From Jonquetella anthropi DSM 22815 (GTDB lineage: Bacteria; Synergistota; Synergistia; Synergistales; Dethiosulfovibrionaceae), in NCBI RefSeq assembly GCF_000237805.1, contig NZ_CM001376.1, positions 419,010-483,009 on the forward strand: DNA of 64,000 bases. The letters run 5' to 3'. Below the pieces are notes generated by a model. That model ran no database searches. It was not told the DNA's origin and was given only the letters and a program-made list of their open reading frames with translations. Shown piece by piece: positions 57,613-64,000 of the stretch. The first letter of the stretch is position 1; every line of letters starts with the position of its first letter. Made by a program: the position numbers and the translations under genes.

Positions 57613-57676
57613 GATAACTTTTTGATTACTATGATAAAATGATAACTATATTATCTTGGCACGTCAATAAGTTATC
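57613..57676 (-). promoter_or_regulatory. umuDC promoter with repeated GATAAC boxes
   Basis: GATAACTT at 57613-57620, GATAA-CTATA-TTATC at 57641-57655 and AAGTTATC at 57669-57676, plus a weaker GATAAA at 57633. The minus-strand promoter TTGACG (57667-57662), 17 bases, TATCAT (57644-57639) lies among them. The boxes are good candidates for a damage-response repressor site, unlike known LexA boxes of E. coli or Bacillus. Confidence 0.6.
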
Positions 57677-57741
57677 GTCAGAGGAATTCCCATGTAAATT
57701 GAATGAAATGATACAATGCTAGAGTAAAGGGGGTGGGGTCT

Positions 57742-58032
57742 GTGTCGTGGCGGGAGAAATGGCCTGCTGTGAAGGAATGGCTTTCGGCGTTTTTTTACGG
57801 GGCGTCGATTGGCAAGGGAATGCCGGTGGTTCGCAAAGAGGCGTTTGACAAGAACGACGAGTTGATGCTGTTGCTGTTCGGAGACGCGCTCGGCGTGCCG
57901 AACCCGCTAGCGTATTACATGCTCGAGGCGTTGCCCTACGTGTACGAAAGTCTTCCGTCGTGGGAGCGGCGGATGCAGAACCGCAAAAACCTGTTGGCTG
58001 AAAAGGCCGCCCAGTACGGGTTCGACGGGTAG
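57742..58032 (+). CDS. Small cytoplasmic protein of unknown function (96 aa)
   Basis: About 96 residues, starting MSWREKWPAV (GTG 57742 with AAAGGGGG 8 bases before; another GTG lies at 57733 in the ribosome site). Two or three helices (WLSAFFYGASIGKGMPVVRK, LMLLLFGDALGVPNPLAYYM), a Trp/Tyr-rich middle and a basic end. There is no signal peptide. It stands 12 bases before an ArsA-type ATPase gene and is probably cotranscribed with it; it might be its partner or client. A -10-like TACAAT lies at 57712-57717. Confidence 0.62.
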   Translation: MSWREKWPAVKEWLSAFFYGASIGKGMPVVRKEAFDKNDELMLLLFGDALGVPNPLAYYMLEALPYVYESLPSWERRMQNRKNLLAEKAAQYGFDG

Positions 58033-58044
58033 AGGAGGGGGAGC

Positions 58045-58998
58045 ATGATTCGTCGTTATTGTTTCTTCGGCGGCAAAGGAGGCACAGGCAAGACGAGCCT
58101 TTCATCGTCGTGGGCGCTGAAACTGGCTCGGAGCGGGCGCAAAGTTCTCGCCGTATCGACTGACCCGGCTCACTCTCTGGCGGACGCGTTCGGAAAAGCT
58201 ATTGGAAAACAGATCGTTCAGTTGGAGCCGAACCTTTGGGCTGTTGAGGTGGACGCGGCAGCGGCGGCCCAAAAGTACGTGGCAGGCATCGAGGCCAGCA
58301 TGACCAGTTTGGTCAGCCCGGCGATTGTCGAGGACCTGCGGCAGCAGCTGCGGGTATCGGCCTCATCGCCCGGGGCCGAGGAGTCGGCGCTGTTTGACGC
58401 GTTTGTCGACCTGATGGAGCTGGCGGACCCTTCGTCAGAGTCGAAGAAGTTCGAGACAGTTGTCTTTGACACCGCTCCGACCGGGCACACCCTCAGGCTG
58501 CTCGAGCTGCCTGAGCTGCTGGGCTTCTGGATGAGCCGGCTCATGGAGAAACGGAATCAGGCCATGAGCCTGATGCGCTTGGCCGCGGCATACGAGGAAG
58601 ACTTGGCTTCTAAGGTAGGAGACGACCCGATATACCGTATCCTCTCCCGCCGCCGCGAGCGGTTTGAGTGGGCCCGCGAGCGGCTTACCGACAAAGAATC
58701 GACGGCCTTCCACATCGTCTTGAACGCGGAGCGAATGCCCATTCTGGAGACCGAGAGGGCCCTTCAGCAGCTGGAAAAGTTCGGCATACCCGTGGGAGCG
58801 TTCTGCGTGAACCGGGTCATCCCCGAGGAGGCCGGAGAGTTCTTCGCCCGTCACCGGGGCCGACAGACCGAGTGCCTTAAGACCATTCAGGAGAAGTTTG
58901 GAGGCCGCGGAGTGCTTCAAATTCCATGGTTGGACTGCGACGTCCAAGGCGTCGCCGAGCTGGAGCGCATCATTCCCTACCTAGAAAACCTGGAGTAA
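58045..58998 (+). CDS. ArsA/Get3-family ATPase
   Basis: A 317-residue cytoplasmic P-loop ATPase of the deviant-Walker type: FFGGKGGTGKTSLSSSWAL (Lys11 and Lys16), switch I VSTDPAHSLADAFGKAIG, switch II VVFDTAPTGHTLRLLELPEL, and FCVNRVIPEEAGEF near the end. It is a single-domain member, like bacterial Get3 relatives, rather than the double ArsA of arsenite pumps. No arsB or arsenic regulator is near. It may handle membrane-protein targeting or another client. The start follows AGGAGGGGGAGC. Confidence 0.88.
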   Translation: MIRRYCFFGGKGGTGKTSLSSSWALKLARSGRKVLAVSTDPAHSLADAFGKAIGKQIVQLEPNLWAVEVDAAAAAQKYVAGIEASMTSLVSPAIVEDLRQQLRVSASSPGAEESALFDAFVDLMELADPSSESKKFETVVFDTAPTGHTLRLLELPELLGFWMSRLMEKRNQAMSLMRLAAAYEEDLASKVGDDPIYRILSRRRERFEWARERLTDKESTAFHIVLNAERMPILETERALQQLEKFGIPVGAFCVNRVIPEEAGEFFARHRGRQTECLKTIQEKFGGRGVLQIPWLDCDVQGVAELERIIPYLENLE

Positions 58999-59168
58999 CG
59001 CGTCAGCCGGGCAGATGGTAAGTCAAATAAAATACGTCGTATTATCGAAAAATAATAGGCTATTTATCTGGGTTTATGCTAATTTGATGAACTTTGCTTT
59101 CTCGCTCTGCTAGGTTCATGGTGCAGGCCTGCAGTCAGCCAATATACCGTTCAGAAAAAATAAGAACT

Positions 59169-59231
59169 CTGTCGTATTTCTGATTTATGAAAAATGAAGT
59201 AAAATCAGCTTGTACTAACAGAAAACGACAG
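59169..59231. repeat. Imperfect long inverted repeat (possible structured RNA)
   Basis: CTGTCGTATTTCTG (59169-59182) pairs with CAGAAAACGACAG (59219-59231) with one bulge; inside it CTGATTT pairs with AAATCAG (59202-59208). It could be a regulatory RNA or a pair of operator half-sites. Confidence 0.45.
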
Positions 59232-59251
59232 GACGCCGGCTTGTGAAATAT

Positions 59252-59279
59252 GGCGCGAAATCGCGCCGGATGATACAAT
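59252..59279 (+). promoter_or_regulatory. gcv operon dyad and -10
   Basis: GGCGCG-AAAT-CGCGCC (59252-59267) is a perfect dyad at the -35 distance from TACAAT (59274-59279). A regulator bound there could drive or block the gcv operon. Confidence 0.5.
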
Positions 59280-59378
59280 GAGACGCGGAAAGAAGATGGT
59301 ATTGTATAGGCTTTTCGAGCAGTCTTTTTCATCGGAGCACAGCGTTCTGCAAGAAAAATTGACAGGAGGAGAGACGGC

Positions 59379-60482
59379 ATGAGAAGGACACCGATGTATG
59401 ATCGACACGTAGCAGCAGGCGGCACGATGGTGGATTTTGGCGGCTGGGAGCTGCCGGTGCAGTACGAGGGAATTAAGGTCGAGCATCTGAATGTTCGTTC
59501 AAAGGCCGGGCTGTTCGATGTGTCCCACATGGGCGAAGTCACGGTTGTCGGAAAGGATTCCGAAGCTTGGCTCAACAGCCTTCTGACCAATGACGTGACG
59601 ACCATGCACGACGGTCAGGTCCTGTACACGATCATGTGCCGCGAAAACGGCGGCGTCGTGGACGATCTGCTCGTGTACCGCTACAACACCGAGAGGTACC
59701 TTCTGGTCATCAACGCGGCGAACGTCGAAAAGGACTGGGCTTGGTTCAACGAGCACTTGAAAGGCGACGTCAAGATCGACAACATCTCCGCGAAGACCGC
59801 TGAAGTTGCCCTTCAGGGACCTCTGGCTGAGAAGATCCTGTGCAAGATCGCCGAAGGCTTTGACCCGACGAAGCTGGTCTTCTTCCATTTCGTCGACGGG
59901 GTCAAGGTCGCTGGGATTCCGGCTATCGTGAGCCGGACTGGCTACACCGGCGAAGACGGGTTTGAAATTTACGTCGACTGGTCCAAGGGCGCCGAGCTGT
60001 GGGATGCCATCATCGCAGCCGGTAAGCCGGAAGGCCTGATGCCGATCGGTCTGGGCGCTCGGGACAGCCTTCGGTTTGAATCCGGACTTCCGCTCTGCGG
60101 ACAGGAATACACCGACGACCTCGGACCTCTTGAGGCTGGCTACGGGTTCTTCGTCAAGGTTGACAAGCCCAACGGGTTTATCGGTCAGAAGGTTCTCCGT
60201 CAGCAGAAGGCTGAGGGACTGAAGCGCAAGATCGTGTTCACCAAGATGATTGATAAGGGCGTGCCGCGTCACGAGATGGAAGTGGCTGACGCGAGCGGCA
60301 AGGTAGTCGGCTGCGTGACCACCGGCGGATATGCCCCGTCGCTTGACGCCAACATCGCCAGCTGCCTTGTGAACATGCCTGTTCCGGCCGTTGGAGAGAA
60401 CCTGTGGATCCTGATCCGCGGCAAGGCCAAGAAGGTCGAAGTCGTTGCCAAGCCGTACTACAAGAAGAGCTACAAGAAGTAA
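59379..60482 (+). CDS. gcvT: Aminomethyltransferase (glycine cleavage T protein)
   Basis: A 367-residue enzyme that moves the methylene group from lipoyl-bound aminomethyl on GcvH to tetrahydrofolate and frees ammonia. MRRTPMYDRHVAAGGTMVDF, GLFDVSHMGEVTVVG, LLTNDVTTMHDGQVLYTIM and SRTGYTGEDGFEIYV are family runs, with LGARDSLRFESGLPLCGQE binding folate. It leads the gcv operon. ATG 59379 has GACAGGAGGAGAGACGGC. About 100 bases separate it from gcvH. Confidence 0.96.
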   Translation: MRRTPMYDRHVAAGGTMVDFGGWELPVQYEGIKVEHLNVRSKAGLFDVSHMGEVTVVGKDSEAWLNSLLTNDVTTMHDGQVLYTIMCRENGGVVDDLLVYRYNTERYLLVINAANVEKDWAWFNEHLKGDVKIDNISAKTAEVALQGPLAEKILCKIAEGFDPTKLVFFHFVDGVKVAGIPAIVSRTGYTGEDGFEIYVDWSKGAELWDAIIAAGKPEGLMPIGLGARDSLRFESGLPLCGQEYTDDLGPLEAGYGFFVKVDKPNGFIGQKVLRQQKAEGLKRKIVFTKMIDKGVPRHEMEVADASGKVVGCVTTGGYAPSLDANIASCLVNMPVPAVGENLWILIRGKAKKVEVVAKPYYKKSYKK

Positions 60483-60582
60483 ACTGACAAAAGCAATCGC
60501 GTCTCGCGGCAGAAATTAACTGGGTGAAAGGCGCCGGCGCGGCCGGCGAACCATATCAAATTCTTGAGGAGGAAACTTTACT

Positions 60583-60969
60583 ATGTCGAAAGTCCCAGCT
60601 GATCTGAAGTACACGAAGGACCACGAGTGGTACAAGATGGAAGGCGACAAGGCCGTCATGGGCATCACTGATCACGCTCAGCACGCTATGGGCGACATCG
60701 TGTACGTCGAGCTGCCGGAGATCGGCACGGAAGTCGAGGCCCATCAGGACTTTGTCGTCGTCGAATCCGTCAAGGGCGCGAACGACGTTTTCAGCCCTGT
60801 GGCCGGTAAAGTCTGCGCTGTGAACGAAGCGCTGGACGATTCTCCTGAACTTCTGAACGCCGATCCTTATGCAAACTGGATCGCCAAGCTGGAAGACGTC
60901 AAGGTTCCGAATGACCTTCTGGACGCCGCTGCGTATGAGAAGCTCGTCGCGGAGGCTGAAGCGGAATAA
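60583..60969 (+). CDS. gcvH: Glycine cleavage H protein
   Basis: A 128-residue lipoyl carrier that shuttles the aminomethyl group between P, T and L proteins. KYTKDHEWYKMEGDKAVMGI opens as usual, and the lipoylated lysine is Lys64 in VVVESVKGANDVFSPVAG. ATG 60583 has GAGGAGGAAACTTTACT. No lipoyl-attachment gene is nearby; it must be elsewhere. Confidence 0.97.
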   Translation: MSKVPADLKYTKDHEWYKMEGDKAVMGITDHAQHAMGDIVYVELPEIGTEVEAHQDFVVVESVKGANDVFSPVAGKVCAVNEALDDSPELLNADPYANWIAKLEDVKVPNDLLDAAAYEKLVAEAEAE

Positions 60970-61024
60970 CGGAGAGGCGACAGGGTAAGGTTTTTCATTT
61001 GCTTCACTTAAAGGAGGTTCGTCA

Positions 61025-62374
61025 ATGAGTCGTTACATCCCAGTAACCGATGCCGACCGCCAGAAGATGCTGGCCGCAATCGGCGTCAAGTCAATTGATG
61101 ACCTGTTCTCGGATATTCCGGAGAAGGTCCGCGTCAAAGGACTGCTGGACATTCCCGAAGGCCTCTCCGAACCGGAGATGGTTCGGGATCTGAAGAAGCT
61201 GACCGGCAAGAACAAGAGCGCTGAGGACTTGGTGTGCTTCTTGGGTGCGGGCGTTTACGACCATTTTGTGCCGGCTGCGGTCGACACGATCGTCTCGCGC
61301 GGTGAGTTCACCACCAGCTACACGCCCTATCAGCCCGAAGTCGCTCAGGGAACCCTGCAGGCCATTTTTGAGTACCAGACGATGGTCTGTGAGCTGACCG
61401 GCATGGACGTCTCCAACGCTTCCATGTACGACGGCGCCAGCGCGGCCGCTGAGGCCTCCGTTATCGCTGCGGCCCACACGAAGAAGGATCGGGTGCTGGT
61501 CGCCCGGACCGTGTCGCCAGAGACCCGCGCGGTGCTCAAGACTTACTGCTGGAGCCGAGGCTTCGAGTACGCTGAGCTGCCGGACGTTGACGGCAAACTG
61601 TGCCGCAAGTCCTTGGAGACTGAGCTGGCCGGCGGGAAAATCGCCGCGCTGGTCGTCCAGTCGCCCAACTTCTTCGGGGTTATCGAGGACTTAAACGGGC
61701 TGGCTGAGCCGATTCACGACGCCAAAGCCCTTTTGATCGTGTCAACCGACCTGCTGGCCCTCGGCAGCATTGAGGCGCCCGGCAAGCTGGGCGCTGACAT
61801 CGTCGTCGGCGACGGTCAGAGCTGCGGCAACAACATGAGCCTTGGCGGCCCGCACTTCGGATTCATGGCGACCACGCAGAAGCTGATGCGCAAGATGCCC
61901 GGTCGCATTGTGGGACAGACGGAGGACATTAAAGGCCGCCGCTGCTTCGTCCTGACGCTGCAGGCCCGCGAGCAACATATCCGCCGCGAGAAGGCCACGT
62001 CGAACATCTGCTCGAACCAGAACCTGTGCACCGTGGCCGCTTCCGTTTACCTGAGTCTCATGGGACCCAAGGGGCTCGCTGAGGTGGGCCATCAGATTCT
62101 CGCCAAGACCGCGTACGCGGTTGACCGGTTGGTCGCCACCGGCAAGTTCAAGGTGGCGTTCCCCAAGGCCGGCTGCTTCCGCGAGGTCGTCCTGATCTCT
62201 GACGAGCCGGTGGAAAAACTGAACGCCCGCCTGCTGAAGGCAGGGATTCTGGGCGGTTACGACCTGAAGGCCGAGTATCCTGATCTGGGCAACGGCTGGC
62301 TGTTGGCGGTGACCGAACAGCGGACGAAGGAAGAAATCGACCGTATGGTCGCCGTGGCTGGAGGTGAGTGCTGA
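61025..62374 (+). CDS. gcvPA: Glycine dehydrogenase (decarboxylating) subunit 1
   Basis: A 449-residue half of the split P protein, which decarboxylates glycine on PLP. Recognised by the N-terminal YIPVTDADRQKMLAAIGVKS, FLGAGVYDHFVPAAVDTIVS, FTTSYTPYQPEVAQGTLQAI and VGDGQSCGNNMSLGGPHFGF. The PLP lysine is in subunit 2. The split form is usual in Firmicutes, Thermotogae and Synergistota. ATG 61025 has AAAGGAGGTTCGTCA. The stop overlaps the next start by one base (TGATG). Confidence 0.97.
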   Translation: MSRYIPVTDADRQKMLAAIGVKSIDDLFSDIPEKVRVKGLLDIPEGLSEPEMVRDLKKLTGKNKSAEDLVCFLGAGVYDHFVPAAVDTIVSRGEFTTSYTPYQPEVAQGTLQAIFEYQTMVCELTGMDVSNASMYDGASAAAEASVIAAAHTKKDRVLVARTVSPETRAVLKTYCWSRGFEYAELPDVDGKLCRKSLETELAGGKIAALVVQSPNFFGVIEDLNGLAEPIHDAKALLIVSTDLLALGSIEAPGKLGADIVVGDGQSCGNNMSLGGPHFGFMATTQKLMRKMPGRIVGQTEDIKGRRCFVLTLQAREQHIRREKATSNICSNQNLCTVAASVYLSLMGPKGLAEVGHQILAKTAYAVDRLVATGKFKVAFPKAGCFREVVLISDEPVEKLNARLLKAGILGGYDLKAEYPDLGNGWLLAVTEQRTKEEIDRMVAVAGGEC

Positions 62375-63840
62375 TGAAACACGGGCCGATGGAGACTCTG
62401 TTTGAGCTTAGCAACCCTGGTCTGATGGGCGTGGCGCTTCCCCCGCTTGACGTTCCGGACGTGGACTGCTGCGCCGTTCTGGGCGGAAACTGCCGCGCTG
62501 AGGCGCCGCGTCTTCCCGAAGTGGCGGAAGTCGACGTGATTCGTCACTTCACGGGCCTGTCGCAGATGAACTTCAGCGTCGATGAGGGTTTTTATCCTCT
62601 CGGCTCCTGCACCATGAAGTACAACCCCAAGATCAACGAAGCGGCGGCCCGTATGCCTGGGTTTGCCCGGCTTCACCCGCTTCAGCCTGAGGAGACAATT
62701 CAGGGCGCCCTGAAGCTGATGTATGACTTGGAGACCTATCTGGCCGAGATCACCGGTATGGCGTCTGTCACCCTTCAGCCGGCGGCCGGCGCCCACGGCG
62801 AGCAGACCGGGCTGATGATCATCAAGGCGTACCACGAGTCGCGGGGCGACAAGAACCGCGATGAGGTCATCGTCCCTGACTCGGCTCACGGAACCAACCC
62901 GGCTTCCGCGGCCATCACGGGCTTCAAGGTCATCGAGGTTCCGTCTGACCCAGAAGGCATGGTCGACCTGAACGCCCTGAAAGGGCTGGTCAGCGAGCGG
63001 ACTGCCGGTCTGATGCTCACCAACCCGAACACGCTGGGTATTTTCGAGAAGCATATCGTCGAGATCAACGACATCATCCACAAGGCCGGCGGGCTGGTTT
63101 ACTACGACGGAGCCAACGCCAACGCCATCGTGGGCAAGGTCCGCCCCGGCGATATGGGATTCGACGTGCTGCACCTGAACCTGCACAAGACGTTCAGCAC
63201 GCCTCACGGCGGCGGCGGCCCCGGCGCCGGTGCTGTCGGCATGTCCAAGGATTTGGCGAAGTTCTCGCCGGTCCCCGTCATCGTGAAGGACGGCGAGACC
63301 TACCGACTGGAGTGCAGCTGCCAGCGGCCCGAGTCTCTGGGACAGGTTCGCAGCTTCTTCGGCAACTTCGGCGTGTTGGTCCGCGCCTACACGTTCATCC
63401 GCACGCTTGGCGCTGCCGGGCTGAAGGAAATGTCGGAGACGGCCGTTTTGAACGCCAACTACCTCGCGTCTCAGCTCAAGGACACCTACCCGGTCGCCCA
63501 CAAGGGATTCTGCAAGCATGAGTTCGTCCTTGACGGCGAGCCGCTGAAGCACCAGACCGGCGTGACGACTCTCGACGTCGCCAAGGCCCTGATTGACGCA
63601 GGGTACCACCCGCCGACGACGTACTTCCCGCTGATCGTTCACGAGGCGCTGATGATCGAACCGACCGAAAGCGAGTCGAAGAGGACGCTGGACGGCTTTG
63701 CCGCTTCGCTGAAGGCCATCGTCGCTAAGGCAAAGGCTGAAGGCCCTGAGCCGTTCCACAGCATGCCCGTGTCGACCCCGATCGCCAGACCTGACGAGAC
63801 GAAGGCCGCCCGTACGCCGGTGCTTCGCTGGCAGTTCTAA
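62374..63840 (+). CDS. gcvPB: Glycine dehydrogenase (decarboxylating) subunit 2
   Basis: A 488-residue PLP-bearing half of the P protein. NFSVDEGFYPLGSCTMKYNP, ADMSFNAH-like VIVPDSAHGTNPASAAITGF, YYDGANANAIVGKVRPGDMG and the PLP lysine in LHLNLHKTFSTPHGGGGPGAG are present. With gcvPA it releases CO2 from glycine and loads GcvH. ATG 62374 overlaps the gcvPA stop, giving coupled translation. An L protein (lipoamide dehydrogenase) gene is not in the window. Confidence 0.97.
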   Translation: MKHGPMETLFELSNPGLMGVALPPLDVPDVDCCAVLGGNCRAEAPRLPEVAEVDVIRHFTGLSQMNFSVDEGFYPLGSCTMKYNPKINEAAARMPGFARLHPLQPEETIQGALKLMYDLETYLAEITGMASVTLQPAAGAHGEQTGLMIIKAYHESRGDKNRDEVIVPDSAHGTNPASAAITGFKVIEVPSDPEGMVDLNALKGLVSERTAGLMLTNPNTLGIFEKHIVEINDIIHKAGGLVYYDGANANAIVGKVRPGDMGFDVLHLNLHKTFSTPHGGGGPGAGAVGMSKDLAKFSPVPVIVKDGETYRLECSCQRPESLGQVRSFFGNFGVLVRAYTFIRTLGAAGLKEMSETAVLNANYLASQLKDTYPVAHKGFCKHEFVLDGEPLKHQTGVTTLDVAKALIDAGYHPPTTYFPLIVHEALMIEPTESESKRTLDGFAASLKAIVAKAKAEGPEPFHSMPVSTPIARPDETKAARTPVLRWQF

Positions 63841-63857
63841 CAACCGTTTCCATTGCG

Positions 63858-63902
63858 GCGACAGCGGCTCGACCCCGTCGGGGCCGGCCACTGTCGCTTT
63901 TT
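63858..63902 (+). terminator. Terminator after gcvPB
   Basis: GCGACAG / CTGTCGC outer stem with an inner GC-rich part, followed by five Ts. Confidence 0.8.
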
Positions 63903-63937
63903 GTCATCATTGCAGCTGAATTTGGGGGAATGAGCAA

Positions 63938-64000
63938 ATGAAACTGTTTGAGATGCGGATGGAAGAGTTCCTGCGCGATTTAGCCAGCAGCAAGCCGGCG
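63938..64000 (+). CDS. Cyclodeaminase/cyclohydrolase family protein, 5' end only
   Basis: The window cuts this gene after 21 codons. MKLFEMRMEEFLRDLASSKP matches the usual opening of formiminotransferase-cyclodeaminase (FTCD) family proteins ('MkLxDmtixeFLeeLAS..PaPGGGS'). Such enzymes convert 5-formimino-THF to methenyl-THF, next to the glycine cleavage step in one-carbon metabolism, so the place is meaningful. The 97 bases between carry the gcv terminator, so it is a separate transcript. ATG 63938 has GGGGGAATGAGCAA. The call rests on 21 residues. Confidence 0.6.
   Translation, partial: MKLFEMRMEEFLRDLASSKPA

Larger units (their letters stand above)
58999..59378. other. 380-base AT-richer intergenic region before gcvT
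   Basis: No gene found on either strand. It holds an imperfect long hairpin (59169-59231), a GGCGCG/CGCGCC dyad (59252-59267), -10-like TACAAT (59274-59279) and an ATTGTAT that mirrors it at 59313-59319. No glycine-riboswitch core is seen. Confidence 0.55.

Noticed and set aside
58999-59378. Glycine riboswitch before gcvT
   Set aside because: I looked for the conserved GGAGAG and CGAAGGGG-type core and tandem aptamers on the + strand and found none.
62257-63891. Long minus-strand frame opposite gcvPB
   Set aside because: gcvPB is unmistakable and fully conserved; the antisense frame is a GC artefact.

Overview
The window looks like chromosomal DNA of a Synergistota bacterium, possibly a host-associated one related to Jonquetella or Pyramidobacter. 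This is inferred from the mix of genes rather than from any marker gene. GC is high and start codons include several GTG and TTG. The mix includes a V/A-type ATPase-like operon, many peptide and amino-acid scavenging genes (C69 dipeptidase, pyroglutamyl peptidase, M14 deacylase, GltS, a complete glycine cleavage operon), a 2-hydroxyacyl-CoA dehydratase-like pair, and a PgsB/PgsC poly-gamma-glutamate-type locus. There are no rRNA genes, CRISPR arrays or prophage genes.

Layout. 1-5.0 kb is an accessory edge. It holds the 3' part of one IS3-family element and a complete but frameshifted second copy (3253-4968). Between them lie a DUF2023 gene with a regulated-looking leader, a Ppx/GppA phosphatase and an orphan NMT1-type binding protein. 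The second IS copy sits in the loop of a terminator hairpin and splits it. 5.0-10.1 kb holds a COG2509-type flavoprotein, a ThiD-like kinase, an activase plus dehydratase pair of the YjiL/YjiM (double-cubane) type, and a DUF308 membrane protein.

10.1-23.6 kb is one long minus-strand run of 16 genes, mostly overlapping or nearly abutting: a WecA-like/TagA fusion, a CBS protein, stalk subunit, I, K, E, C, F, A-like, B-like and D-like V-ATPase subunits, then rlmH, ybaB, recR, ispDF and guaB. The membrane sector keeps its ion-path residues (Glu in K, Arg in I). Neither the A-like nor the B-like head subunit has a Walker A lysine, and neither contains a GK[ST] anywhere. This apparent pseudo-V-ATPase is the most unusual system in the window.

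23.9-30.7 kb has a TolC-like protein and a peptide-use operon (secreted C69 dipeptidase, DUF6305 protein, DctM-like permease, 56-aa membrane protein, M14-type deacylase). 30.7-45.7 kb mixes secreted unknowns, an aminotransferase, an M48 peptidase, pgsB-pgsC-pgsW, an ECF S component, FAH hydrolase, thioredoxin-fold protein, LytM peptidase, an exported flavoprotein with a 2-hydroxyacid dehydrogenase, and cfa. 45.7-51.6 kb has a NAGPA-type protein, two identical tRNA-Ala(GGC) genes, apbE-NusGII-Gx-amidohydrolase, and a six-tRNA cluster (Val, Asp, Phe, Gly, Cys, Asn). 51.8-59.0 kb has gltS, a Sel1 protein, DUF554 with pcp, umuC with a shrunken UmuD-like partner behind GATAAC repeats, and an ArsA-type ATPase. 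59.4-63.8 kb is gcvT-gcvH-gcvPA-gcvPB, followed by the start of a cyclodeaminase gene. Together these last genes would feed one-carbon units from glycine into folate.
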